Below, piece by piece: positions 1 through 8,199 of a stretch of 64,000 bases of DNA. A program made the position numbers and the translations under genes. How positions within the stretch are numbered: position 1 is the first letter of the stretch; each line of letters opens with the position of its first letter. The notes beneath the pieces are model-generated. The model worked only from the letters and a program-made list of their open reading frames with translations. It did not search any database and had not been told where the DNA came from. Source of the stretch: Parachitinimonas caeni. GTDB lineage: Bacteria; Pseudomonadota; Gammaproteobacteria; Burkholderiales; Chitinimonadaceae. The stretch lies in the NCBI RefSeq assembly GCF_030129945.1, contig NZ_JARRAF010000011.1:1-64000 (forward strand), written 5' to 3'.

Positions 1-233
1 TCGAGTTTTGGGGCAGGGCTAGGCAGGGTGAGTGCAGTTTAGCGAGCTAAATAAGCGAACCCTAACGACGCCATGCCCCAAAAATCGACCCGGCCCGGAG
101 GGTTTCGCCGGATTTGGGCCTGCTGCCGCGTTAAAAATCGCTTGCTTAGTCCACTAAGCGGCGCGTTTTTCGCCTTGCATCAGGTCCAAATCCGACGAAA
201 CGCGATCCGAAAACAAAACGTCAACAGAGCCTA
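1..233 (+). repeat. Family A MITE-like repeat, copy 1 (left end outside window)
   Basis: This is a non-coding copy of a dispersed repeat also seen at 19815-20084, and as shorter forms at 2025-2175, 33122-33210, 35980-36026 and 40779-40860. The right end (about 217-233) reads AACGTCAACAGAGCCTA, matching the family terminal inverted repeat. The left terminus lies before base 1; by comparison with the 19815 copy about 37 bases are missing. Inside are two hairpins: TTTTGGGGCA paired with TGCCCCAAAA, and a smaller stem GCTTAG/CTAAGC near 141-160. No transposase is encoded, so it would depend on an element elsewhere. Confidence 0.8.
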
Positions 234-293
234 GGTAGACGCTACCAAGCATCTCCGCGTCCGGTAAAAATGGCCCGGCAGGGTGACGATTCC

Positions 294-713
294 TTACTCC
301 GTCAGCGTCTTGGTCATGAAGTGCTTGCAACCCGTGCGTGGATAGCCTTCCTGCGTCCATTGCACGGTGTAGCCATAGCGTTCATAAAACGCCCGGGCCT
401 GGAAATTGAGGGTGTCGAGCAAGGCATGGCGACAGCCGCGTTCAATTGCCTGCTGTTCGAGCTTGGCCAATAGCTGGCTGCCCAGATTTTGACCTCTCAG
501 CGACTCGCTGACCCAGATATTCTCGATCAAAAGCCAATCGCCAAATGTTTTGGCCGTGGCACCCGCCTGTAATTCGCCGTCTTCATTTTCCACGATGATG
601 GCTAGTGGATATTTCTGCTTTACCTCCCAATGCTGCACATTGAATTCAGTGATTTTCTGATCAAGCGTTTGCATCAGCGTATCGCTGGGTTGATGAATGA
701 TTTTGAGCGGCAT
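294..713 (-). CDS. GNAT-family N-acetyltransferase
   Basis: This 139-residue cytoplasmic protein has the layout of the GCN5-related acetyltransferase fold, which transfers acetyl from acetyl-CoA to an amine. The core strand ENIWVSESLRGQNLGSQLL carries the R-G-x-x-(I/L)-G type acetyl-CoA loop, and the C-terminal part ends with ARAFYERYGYTV, the usual last helix and strand (F-Y-x-x-x-G-F). The start at 713 is chosen because AGGAAAG sits 6-7 bases upstream; longer in-frame extensions are unlike the family. The substrate cannot be read from the sequence. It stands alone and is divergent from the CHRD gene at 958. Confidence 0.85.
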   Translation of the reverse strand: MPLKIIHQPSDTLMQTLDQKITEFNVQHWEVKQKYPLAIIVENEDGELQAGATAKTFGDWLLIENIWVSESLRGQNLGSQLLAKLEQQAIERGCRHALLDTLNFQARAFYERYGYTVQWTQEGYPRTGCKHFMTKTLTE

Positions 714-957
714 GTTTGCTTTCCTGAACAGGATGTTCTTGATTGTGATGACCAGCGGCATATCTGGCTGACCAGTGCCAATGGGCTGACTATGCTGAAG
801 GTAGCTTTTCGCGCTGACCTGAACGGGATGTTGGGGCGTTTGCCATGCAGGCAATGGGGGGTAACCACGCCGCCCCAGCGAGGGCTTTGTCCGGTGCATG
901 CGACCAAGCATCAGCGCGTCTGATGAGGGCCGATTTCAAATGAAAGGGGAAATGGAA

Positions 958-1554
958 ATGACGATGCAGAAACTACTACCTTTGGCAGCGTTGGTTCTGG
1001 TGGCGCAGATGCCTGCAGAGGCGCGGATCTATACCTTCGTGAATATGCCGTTGACCGGTAGCCAGGCCGGTAACCCGACCAGCTCGGGCAAGGGCTTTGT
1101 GAATGCGATGTACGACACGGCAACCAAGACGCTGACGTATCACGTCAAATTCGAGCTGACACCGAATGCCACCGCAACGGCCGCCCATATCCATGGCCCT
1201 GGTGACGTTGGCGTGCAAGGGCTGCCAGTGAAGTACGAACTGACAGGGGTTCCGTCGGCCGACAACGGCAGTTTTGGCGGGACGCTGGTGATTTCGGGGA
1301 CTGATGAAACCGAGCTGCTGACCGGAAAGTGGTATGTGAATATCCATAGCAGCCAGTTTCAGAGTGGCGAGATTCGCGCCCAGCTATTCGAGAACAGCTC
1401 GTCGTATAGCGGGGTGGTCTACGATAGCTCGACCAATACCTTCGCCATCAAAGACATCGTGATACCCAAGGTGGGCGTCTACGATGCCGAATTCCTGATC
1501 CAGCAAAGCAATACCCTCGGCTTTACGGTGACCAAGGCGGGCAAGACACGCTGA
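958..1554 (+). CDS. Secreted CHRD-domain protein
   Basis: This 198-residue protein has a signal peptide (MTMQKLLPLAALVLVAQ, likely cut after PAEA) followed by one CHRD domain. The CHRD hallmarks are visible: strands LTYHVKFEL, the AAHIHGPG motif, and the closing WYVNIHSSQFQSGEIRAQL. CHRD domains occur in the BMP antagonist chordin and in many bacterial extracellular proteins, where the function is mostly unknown. After residue 140 comes an unassigned tail of about 55 residues. The start at 958 has GGGGA seven bases upstream; ATG codons at 940, 952 and 964 are alternatives in the same frame. A strong hairpin follows the stop. It appears to be monocistronic. Confidence 0.85.
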   Translation: MTMQKLLPLAALVLVAQMPAEARIYTFVNMPLTGSQAGNPTSSGKGFVNAMYDTATKTLTYHVKFELTPNATATAAHIHGPGDVGVQGLPVKYELTGVPSADNGSFGGTLVISGTDETELLTGKWYVNIHSSQFQSGEIRAQLFENSSSYSGVVYDSSTNTFAIKDIVIPKVGVYDAEFLIQQSNTLGFTVTKAGKTR

Positions 1555-1572
1555 GTGCTGAGGCTGGCGCTG

Positions 1573-1602
1573 CGCATCTGCCGCACGTTTTCGGCAGATG
1601 CG
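1573..1602 (+). terminator. Hairpin after the CHRD gene
   Basis: There is a perfect 11-bp stem, CGCATCTGCCG paired with CGGCAGATGCG, with an 8-base loop, starting 18 bases after the stop codon. It is not followed by a T-run, so it may stabilise the 3' end or need Rho rather than act as a classical intrinsic terminator. Confidence 0.6.
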
Positions 1603-1704
1603 GGGCGTCGCCGTGACTCTGGGATAGACCGCGCCTGGAATCGGCCTGTATTTCCCTATGGGCCGGTTTCTGTGCGGCGCGTGATCGTTTGAAACACTCA
1701 TCCC

Positions 1705-1852
1705 TAAGAAGCTGTTTGCAAAAATGAGCGAGGGGTCGTCAGCCGGGGGCGCCCAGCGCGCAGAAACCGGAATGTACTGGTGTACATGAGGATTTCGAGC
1801 ACTGCGCAACCCCGGATTACGGCCACGCAGCAATTTTGCAAACAGTTTCTCA
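1705..1852 (-). repeat. Family B MITE-like repeat, copy 1
   Basis: This 148-bp element has inverted ends TAAGAAGCTGTTTGCAAAA and TTTTGCAAACAGTTTCTCA. Its reverse complement aligns along its length with 23709-23857. It contains a central hairpin ATGTAC-TGGT-GTACAT. It encodes no protein and sits between the CHRD gene and the RND operon. Confidence 0.8.
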
Positions 1853-2024
1853 GAATGGCCGGTTTCCACCCGGATAGGTGCCCGACTCCAGTGCTTGCTC
1901 GTCAGCTGCCTTGTCGAAGTGTCCAATTTGTATCAAAAGGTAAAACCGCTTTACCGCCGGAACTCAGGGAGGCTATATAAGGTCGCTTCCGAGAGACGGT
2001 CATCGAAACCCGTTCCGCTCTACC

Positions 2025-2175
2025 CAGGATGCTGTTGACGTTTTGTCCCCTCTGGGTCGGGTCGATTTTTGGGGCATGGCATTGTTGGGGGGCGCATAGT
2101 CGCCTCACTAAACTGCGCGCACCCTGCCCCAAACCCGACCCGGCACGACCGGAAACAAGACGATAACAGAGCCGA
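2025..2175 (-). repeat. Family A MITE-like repeat, copy 2 (short, diverged)
   Basis: The left end reads AGGATGCTGTTGACGTTTTG and the right end AAGACGATAACAGAGCC, both diverged forms of the family A terminus. Reverse-complemented, its middle matches the core of the copies at 1 and 19815, including the GGGGCA/TGCCCC stem and flanking GGGTCG/CGACCC. It lacks the second stem-loop segment of the 270-bp form. It occupies most of the upstream region of the RND operon, ending about 100 bases before the adaptor start. Confidence 0.7.
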
Positions 2176-2274
2176 GTTTCCGGCTGAGAACAACATTCAG
2201 CAGAACTCCGGGTCTGAACGGGCTTCCGACCAAGCCGCCCGCCGATATTGCACCTGCATCTACCGAGAGTTTCC

Positions 2275-3447
2275 ATGCCTTCCAAGAAGTCGATCATCAT
2301 CATTGTGGGCCTTGCCGCCGCTGTGGCTGCGGGCTTTGCCTGGAAAGACCGTCAGCCCAAGGCGGCAGACGCTGGCCCCGAGCGTGCGGGCAAGGGCGAC
2401 AGCCGCCCAACCCCGGTTACGGCCCTGATTGTTGCCAAGCGTGATATCCCGATGCGCCACGAGTTCTCTGGCACCGTGGTTTCCGCCAATCAGGTGGACT
2501 TGCGAGCGCAGGTGGCAGGTACGGTTGCTGCCATCAAAGTGGCCGAAGGGGCGAGCGTCGCCAAAGGCGATCTGCTGGTCGTGCTGGATGACCGTGCCGA
2601 TGCTGCCATGCTGCAAAAGCTCGACGCTCAGATCGCCCGAACCCGAGCCCAGTTGGCCGATGCCCAGCGGGCGTTAAACCGCAGCCGGGAGCTGGTTGCA
2701 CAGGGTTTTGTATCGAAAAGTGCCACGGATACTGCAGAAAGCAATGCCAGCGCGCTCACTGCTGCTCTGGCAGCTGATCAGGCAGCGCTGGCTGCGGCCA
2801 GAGTCGAGTCGGGCTATCGCCGGATCGTTGCGCCCATGTCGGGCCGGGTCGGGGCGATTGCGGTGCGGCCGGGGAGTCTGGTGCAGCCCTCGGGTGCCCC
2901 CTTGCTGACGCTGACCCAGTTCAACCCGATCGAAGTGAGCTTCTCGGTGCCGGAGCGCTTGCTCAGCCAGCTGATCACCGCCCGGCAAGCCGATGCGGTC
3001 GAAGTCAGGCTGAGCGTGGCTGGCAAACCGATGGCTGGCAAACTCAGCTTTGTTGATACGACAGTCGATGCCGCCAGTGGCGCCATCAAGGCCAAAGCCA
3101 CGTTTGCCAACCCGCAAGATCTGCTGTGGCCGGGAGCCCAGCTGCAGGTCGAGGTGACCTTGGGCACCTTGAAAGACGCAATCGCCGTGCCCGCACAGGC
3201 GGTGATGAATGGGCCGAACGGTAGTTTCGTCTACCAGATTGGCGACGATGCCAGCGCCAAGCCGCTACCCGTCAGGCTGCTGCGGTTGGGGGAAGGGCTG
3301 GCCGTGGTGGAAGGCATCAGCCCCGGCACCAAGGTGGTGGTGGAAGGTGGCCCGAATCTGCGGCCCGGCGCCAAAGTGCAGGAGGCCAAGCCGGGGGATG
3401 GCCCGGCTGGCAAATCCGAGCGCAAGCACAAAAAGGCCGACGCATGA
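2275..3447 (+). CDS. RND efflux pump periplasmic adaptor (membrane fusion protein)
   Basis: This 390-residue AcrA/MdtA-type adaptor links an inner-membrane RND pump to an outer-membrane channel. Features in order are: an N-terminal membrane anchor (IIIIVGLAAAVAAGFAW); a first lipoyl half with VDLRAQVAGTV and VAEGASVAKGDLLVVLDD; an alpha-helical hairpin of about residues 110-165; a second lipoyl half with IVAPMSGRVGAI; a beta-barrel region; and a membrane-proximal domain with VVVEGGPNLRPGAKV. There is no lipobox cysteine, so it is anchored by the transmembrane helix rather than by lipid. The ATG at 2275 begins directly with the anchor. It overlaps the pump gene by 4 bases, indicating translational coupling. 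No TolC-like channel or regulator is adjacent. Confidence 0.92.
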   Translation: MPSKKSIIIIVGLAAAVAAGFAWKDRQPKAADAGPERAGKGDSRPTPVTALIVAKRDIPMRHEFSGTVVSANQVDLRAQVAGTVAAIKVAEGASVAKGDLLVVLDDRADAAMLQKLDAQIARTRAQLADAQRALNRSRELVAQGFVSKSATDTAESNASALTAALAADQAALAAARVESGYRRIVAPMSGRVGAIAVRPGSLVQPSGAPLLTLTQFNPIEVSFSVPERLLSQLITARQADAVEVRLSVAGKPMAGKLSFVDTTVDAASGAIKAKATFANPQDLLWPGAQLQVEVTLGTLKDAIAVPAQAVMNGPNGSFVYQIGDDASAKPLPVRLLRLGEGLAVVEGISPGTKVVVEGGPNLRPGAKVQEAKPGDGPAGKSERKHKKADA

Positions 3448-6400
3448 ACCTTTCTGAACTCTGCATCCGCCGGCCGATTGCCACCGTTTTGTTATGTATT
3501 GCAGCCATCGTGGCGGGGCTGGTGGCCTATCGCAAACTGCCGATCGCCGCTTTGCCAAGCTTTAACTCGCCAACCATCAATGTCTCGGCCAATCTGCCCG
3601 GCGCCAACCCTGAAACCATGGCTGCCGCCGTCGCAACGCCCCTGGAAAAGCAGTTTTCCACCATCGCGGGCATCGAAACCATCAGCTCGACCAATACACT
3701 GGGCAATACCTCGATCACCCTAGAATTTTCGGCCGACCGGGATATCGACGCTGCGGCCGTCGATGTGCAGGCCGCCCTGTTGCGGGCGCAGCGTGCGCTG
3801 CCGGCAGAGATGACCTCATTGCCGTCCTATCGCAAGGTCAATCCGGCGGATTCGCCGATTCTGCTACTTGGCCTGTCGTCACCATCGCTATCGCTGGCAG
3901 CCATCAACGAGTTTGCGGATTCGGTGATATCGCCCAGCCTGTCCACCATCAATGGTGTGGCGCAGGTGCAGAACTTCGGCCAGAAGCGGTATGCGGTGCG
4001 GGTGCAGGTAGACCCTGACCGGCTGGCGGCGCGCAATCTGAGCTTTGATGAGCTGGCAGCTGGACTCAAGACGGCCAACTCGAACAGCCCGCTGGGAGTG
4101 ATCGAAGGGCCGCGCCAGGTGCTGACTTTGCAGTCGAACCGCCAACTGCTGAACGCCGCTGAATTTGCCGAGCTGATCGTGGCGGTGCGCAACGGCCAGC
4201 CGGTGCAACTGCGCGATGTGGCCACTGTCAGCGATAGCGTTGAATCGGTGAAGACGGCGAGCTGGGTCAACGGTGAGCGTGCCATCGTGCTGGCCGTGAT
4301 GCGCCAGCCCAATGCCAATACCGTAGCAGTGGTCGATGCCATCAAGGCAGCGTTGCCCCGTTTTCGCAGCCAGCTACCGGGCTCGGTCAAGCTGGAAGTG
4401 ATGAACGACCGCTCGCAGTCGATCCGCGAATCTTTGCACGACGTCAATCTGACGCTGGGCTTGACTGTGGTGCTGGTGGTGCTGGTGATCTTCCTGTTCC
4501 TGCGCCGGGCCATGGCCACCTTGATACCGGCACTCTCGCTGCCGGTCTCATTGATTGGCACCTTCTCGCTCATGTATTGGCTGGGATACAGCCTCGACAA
4601 TATCTCGCTGCTCGGGCTGACGCTGGCGGTAGGACTGGTGGTTGATGATGCCATCGTGGTGCTGGAGAACATCGTTCGGCACATCGAGGAAGGCATGCCG
4701 CCGTTCGAGGCCGCTATCAAGGGGTCGAAGGAAATGGGGTTCACCATCATTTCGATTTCGGTATCGCTGGTCGCGGTGTTCATCCCGATTTTCTTCATGC
4801 CGGGAGTGATCGGCTTGCTGCTGCATGAGTTCGCCGTAGTGGTGTCGTTGGCCGTGCTGGTGTCGGCGCTGGTGTCGCTGACCTTGATCCCGATGTTTGC
4901 CAGCCGTTTCCTGCACCATGACGACCCCTCGCGGGAGCCCGGCTGGAGCCGGCTGGCCGAGCGTGGCTTCCAGAAGGTGCTGGATGCCTATCGCCATTCG
5001 CTGGATCTGGCGCTACGGCATCGGCGCTGGGTACTGGCTGCCGCGCTGGCGACCTTTGCCGGCAGCGTCTGGCTGTTCGTGGCGATTCCCAAAGGCTTTT
5101 TCCCTAACGAGGATATCGGCCAGCTGATCGTCAACGTCGAGGCGGCGCAGGACGTGTCGTATGAGCGGATGCTGGTGCTGCGGCAGCAGGTCGGCCGCAT
5201 CATCGAGGCCGACCCGGCGGTGGCGACGGTCACTGCTTCGGTCGGGCAGGGCGGCAGCAACAACGCCCGTTTTTTTGTGTCGCTCAAGCCGCGCAGTCAG
5301 CGGCCGCATATCGACAAAGTCGTGGAAGGCATGCGTCGCAAAACCGGCTCGGTGGCGGGTGTCAGCGTGTTTTACTCGCCGACGCAGAATCTGCGCATCG
5401 GCGGCCGGCAGGCCAAGAGCCGTTATCAGTACACCTTGCAGAGCGTACACGCGGAAGAGCTGAACCAATGGGCCGAAAAGATGCGCGAAACCTTGCGCGG
5501 TGACCCGATGTTTCGCGATGTCACCAGCGATGCCCAGCTGCGTGGCCTGCAGGCGATGGTGGAAATAGACCGCGACCGCGCAAACCGGCTCGGGGTGGCC
5601 TTGCAGGATATCCGTAGCGCCCTCTACAGCGCCTTTGGTGACCGGCAGGTGGCGACCATCTACACGGCGACGGATGACTATCAGGTCATTATGGAAACCA
5701 GCCCGCAATTCCGCGCCGACGAAGCAGCGATCGGCCGGCTGCAGATCCGCTCGCGCAATGGCAATCTGGTGCCCCTATCGAGCATGGCCACGGTCAAGCG
5801 TATGGCGGCGGCGACAGCGGTCAACCATCAGGGCCAGCTGCAGGCAGTGACGCTATCGTTCAACACCGCGCCGGGCGTGCCGCTGGGCGACGCGGCCCGT
5901 CGTATTGATGAACTCAAGAACCGGCTCGGCCTGCCGCCAACGGTACTTGGAGGATTCGCCGGTGATGCCGCCGCTTTCCAGCAGACCCAGGGAAACCAGG
6001 TGTGGCTGATCGTGGCAGCGGTACTGGTGATCTACGTCTTGCTGGGCGTGCTCTACGAGAGCTTCATCCACCCGATCACCATCCTTGCCGGCATTCCGTC
6101 AGCCGCGATCGGTGCGCTGGGTGCGCTGTGGCTGCTTGATCTGGAACTGACAGTGATTGCCCTGATTGGCTTGTTGATGCTGATTGGCATCGTCAAGAAA
6201 AACGCCATCATGATGATCGACTTTGCCCTGGTGGCGCAGCGCGACCACGCGGCTGAGCCTGCCGCAGCGATCCGTGAAGCCTGCCTGCTGCGCTTCCGGC
6301 CGATTCTGATGACGACCCTGGCTGCGCTGATGGGCGCGCTACCGCTGGCCTTTGGCTGGGGGGCAGGGGCCGAACTGCGCCAGCCGCTTGGCGTTGCGGT

Positions 6401-6518
6401 AGTAGGGGGCTTGATCTTTTCGCAGCTGATTACGCTCTACATCACACCCGTGCTCTATCTGTACTTCGAGCGCCTGTCGGCCAGCCGTGCCACGGCCGGA
6501 GCATTGCAGACGGCATGA
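3444..6518 (+). CDS. RND family efflux pump inner-membrane transporter
   Basis: This 1024-residue protein has the standard length and duplicated layout of AcrB/MdtB-type hydrophobe-amphiphile pumps, with two sets of six transmembrane helices each preceded by a large periplasmic loop. Visible landmarks are the N-terminal helix ending in RPIATVLL, the first-loop motif TPLEKQFSTIAGIETI, helix 4 with GLVVDDAIVVLENIV (the paired aspartates of the proton relay), and the matching C-terminal helix with LIGIVKKNAIMMIDFAL (the lysine partner). It exports drugs or other amphiphiles using the proton gradient. Sequence style resembles the MdtB/MuxB branch, but there is only one pump gene here, so it would work as a homotrimer. 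The substrate is unknown. Confidence 0.94.
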   Translation: MNLSELCIRRPIATVLLCIAAIVAGLVAYRKLPIAALPSFNSPTINVSANLPGANPETMAAAVATPLEKQFSTIAGIETISSTNTLGNTSITLEFSADRDIDAAAVDVQAALLRAQRALPAEMTSLPSYRKVNPADSPILLLGLSSPSLSLAAINEFADSVISPSLSTINGVAQVQNFGQKRYAVRVQVDPDRLAARNLSFDELAAGLKTANSNSPLGVIEGPRQVLTLQSNRQLLNAAEFAELIVAVRNGQPVQLRDVATVSDSVESVKTASWVNGERAIVLAVMRQPNANTVAVVDAIKAALPRFRSQLPGSVKLEVMNDRSQSIRESLHDVNLTLGLTVVLVVLVIFLFLRRAMATLIPALSLPVSLIGTFSLMYWLGYSLDNISLLGLTLAVGLVVDDAIVVLENIVRHIEEGMPPFEAAIKGSKEMGFTIISISVSLVAVFIPIFFMPGVIGLLLHEFAVVVSLAVLVSALVSLTLIPMFASRFLHHDDPSREPGWSRLAERGFQKVLDAYRHSLDLALRHRRWVLAAALATFAGSVWLFVAIPKGFFPNEDIGQLIVNVEAAQDVSYERMLVLRQQVGRIIEADPAVATVTASVGQGGSNNARFFVSLKPRSQRPHIDKVVEGMRRKTGSVAGVSVFYSPTQNLRIGGRQAKSRYQYTLQSVHAEELNQWAEKMRETLRGDPMFRDVTSDAQLRGLQAMVEIDRDRANRLGVALQDIRSALYSAFGDRQVATIYTATDDYQVIMETSPQFRADEAAIGRLQIRSRNGNLVPLSSMATVKRMAAATAVNHQGQLQAVTLSFNTAPGVPLGDAARRIDELKNRLGLPPTVLGGFAGDAAAFQQTQGNQVWLIVAAVLVIYVLLGVLYESFIHPITILAGIPSAAIGALGALWLLDLELTVIALIGLLMLIGIVKKNAIMMIDFALVAQRDHAAEPAAAIREACLLRFRPILMTTLAALMGALPLAFGWGAGAELRQPLGVAVVGGLIFSQLITLYITPVLYLYFERLSASRATAGALQTA

Positions 6519-6589
6519 AGCGCGGATCGTGGCCGCATTGCGGCCTTCCCCGCCAGCAAGCGCCGTGGGTGCGGATGCGTTGGCCGCCA

Positions 6590-6931
6590 TCAGTCCGCCC
6601 GTTTGGCATTGCGATAGAGCGCAATGGTCAGGACGAATGAGCCAATCGCCGCCAGAAAATGGGGGGTGCTGGCTATTCCAGTTTGAGCGCCGGTGATGCA
6701 GGCATCTGCCAGCGGGATAAGGCTGCCAACGCCGAAAATGATCAGCACGGCACCTGTCTGGCGCAGGCGCAGCGCCAGCAACATCACCAGTCCGTAGACG
6801 AACTGGCGAATGGTGACCCGTTGCAGGCGCGCCGGTTCGGAGCCGGGGTTGAGCATGCCCAGAAACTGGTCGGCGAGTTGCGGTAGCAAGGCAAACAGGC
6901 ACCCCGTCAGCAGCAGGAAAATCGCCAGCAC
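6590..6931 (-). CDS. DUF4267-like small membrane protein, probably 5'-truncated
   Basis: This frame of up to 113 residues encodes a small hydrophobic protein with about four membrane segments (LAIFLLLTGCLFALL, FVYGLVMLLALRL, AVLIIFGVGSLIPLADA, FLAAIGSFVLTIALY). The pattern and length recall DUF4267 proteins of unknown function. The first possible start is a GTG at 6931 with no ribosome-binding site, and a stop lies a few codons upstream in the same frame. The first membrane helix begins immediately, with no leader residues. Just beyond the 5' end is an AraC-family C-terminal fragment on the other strand, so the true start was probably lost in a deletion. Expression is doubtful. Confidence 0.55.
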   Translation of the reverse strand: MLAIFLLLTGCLFALLPQLADQFLGMLNPGSEPARLQRVTIRQFVYGLVMLLALRLRQTGAVLIIFGVGSLIPLADACITGAQTGIASTPHFLAAIGSFVLTIALYRNAKRAD

Positions 6932-6948
6932 GGTAGCGAAACGCAGGG

Positions 6949-7071
6949 GTCAGGCAGACAGGGTGGAAAGTTGGTGTCAGTGATGTTGCAACGTTCCGCA
7001 AGCTGTTCAAACAGGTTGCTGGCGCCACCCCTCTGCAATATCGCAAGCGCTTTGGCAGTGTGAAAGGATAA
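6949..7071 (+). pseudogene. Remnant of an AraC/GlxA-type regulator (C-terminal helix-turn-helix only)
   Basis: The frame ending at TAA 7069-7071 reads VGVSDVATFRKLFKQVAG then ATPLQYRKRFGSVKG. This is the second helix-turn-helix of AraC-family regulators (V-G-x-S-D-x-x-x-F-x-x-x-F-x-x-x-x-G-x-x-P-x-x-Y-R). Nothing upstream encodes the first helix-turn-helix or the N-terminal domain: the preceding bases run into the truncated DUF4267-like gene on the opposite strand. It has no start codon or ribosome-binding site of its own and is a broken gene. Confidence 0.75.
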
Positions 7072-7211
7072 CGGTGTGTCGTGGTCGGTAAATTCGGTGT
7101 AAATTTTATCTGGAGTTTTTTGGGGGGCTGAGGGGGCTGTCTGCTACGTAGTAATCAATATCGCTTTTGATGGGAAAATACTTATAAATTGGGTATGAAA
7201 GGAAAGGGAAT

Positions 7212-7580
7212 ATGAAAAAGCTGACCCCGTCAAAAAAGAATGAATTCCCCATGAATGCACGGCCAGAATGGGCAATTAGCCTGATCGGTTTTTTTGGTTC
7301 AACTGCCGTTGCTCTTCTGTTTGGAGGAATGTTGACGGGAAATACCTGTTTGTTTATTAAGCTGGGTGTCGGGGCTCTGGGGATTACGTTTATTTTATTT
7401 GGCGTGTTTGCATTGTGTTTTTCCTGGACTTTCCCGATTCAGTATTCTCACAAGTCATCTTCCAGAAAAACAGACCCTCTTTTTTGGTATACTATTTGCC
7501 TTGGGTCTATATTGACGGGTGTCATGTGTTTGATGCCGGCATTAGGCTTGACTGCTGAAATGGCAAAGATGTGTGGATGA
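7212..7580 (+). CDS. Small membrane protein of unknown function
   Basis: This 122-residue protein was not assigned to a family. It has three clear hydrophobic segments: WAISLIGFFGSTAVALLFGGML, a strongly hydrophobic stretch ending in FILFGVFALCFSW, and YTICLGSILTGVMCLMPALGL. The N-terminus is lysine-rich (MKKLTPSKKNE), suggesting a cytoplasmic N-terminus. The start has an excellent ribosome-binding site (AAGGAAAGGGAAT before the ATG). Base composition is clearly lower in GC than most of the window. It is flanked by AT-rich spacers and appears to be a lone gene in a transferred patch. Confidence 0.65.
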   Translation: MKKLTPSKKNEFPMNARPEWAISLIGFFGSTAVALLFGGMLTGNTCLFIKLGVGALGITFILFGVFALCFSWTFPIQYSHKSSSRKTDPLFWYTICLGSILTGVMCLMPALGLTAEMAKMCG

Positions 7581-7702
7581 ATTCCGCGTTGCTGGGTGGA
7601 TTTTTTATTGACGCAACTCGTTTACGTGAATCATTTATGAATACATAGTGTCTGATTGTTGGGTATAAATAAGATCTCTCCTGTTTTAAATTGCAGCAAC
7701 GG

Positions 7703-8191
7703 ATGGTTTGGCAAGTGCGGGGCAATATAGTGTGTTTAACATATGAATTGCAGACTACTGCAGCGGCGGATGCTGAGCAGATTTACCAGATCGTCAAAGC
7801 CACCATGTACGAGATGGCTGTGGCCGTACATGGCAGCTGGAATGAAGGTGGTGCGCGTCGCCATACCGAGGAACATGCTCGCTCCGGCGAATATCAGCTG
7901 ATCAGGTGCGGTAGGGAAATCGCTGGTGCGATGCTTTTGAAACGACATGCCGATCATTTTCAGCTGGAATCGCTGTACATTCTGCCGCCTTGGCAAAAAC
8001 AGCAGATTGGCAGCCGGATCTTGGCCGATATCCAGGCCGAGGCCCGTGCCTGCCAATTGCCGGTGCGATTGCGGGTTTTATCCAATAACCCGGCGCGCGA
8101 GTTTTATCGTCATTATGGTTTCGTGGTGGTGGATTCAACACCTGAACGATTTTTTATGGAATACCGGCCGGAATCTGGCCTAAATCAATAA
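7703..8191 (+). CDS. GNAT-family N-acetyltransferase
   Basis: This protein of about 162 residues has the GNAT layout: an N-terminal ATAADAEQIY-like region (here TTAAADAEQIYQI); LESLYILPPWQKQQIGSRIL, holding the acetyl-CoA loop Q-K-Q-Q-I-G-S; and a C-terminal NNPAREFYRHYGFVVVDS ending. The start is uncertain. ATG 7703 is given, but GTG 7730 yields MCLTYELQTT, closer to where family members usually begin; neither has a strong ribosome-binding site. The substrate is unknown. It ends nine bases before the hydrolase gene, so the two may be co-transcribed. It lies in the low-GC patch. Confidence 0.78.
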   Translation: MVWQVRGNIVCLTYELQTTAAADAEQIYQIVKATMYEMAVAVHGSWNEGGARRHTEEHARSGEYQLIRCGREIAGAMLLKRHADHFQLESLYILPPWQKQQIGSRILADIQAEARACQLPVRLRVLSNNPAREFYRHYGFVVVDSTPERFFMEYRPESGLNQ

Positions 8192-8199
8192 GGAAAATC

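Noticed and set aside
1384-2303. Long minus-strand frames across 1384-2303 between the CHRD gene and the RND operon
   Set aside because: They run through the CHRD gene antisense, both repeat copies and spacer sequence, and show no family resemblance or ribosome-binding sites.
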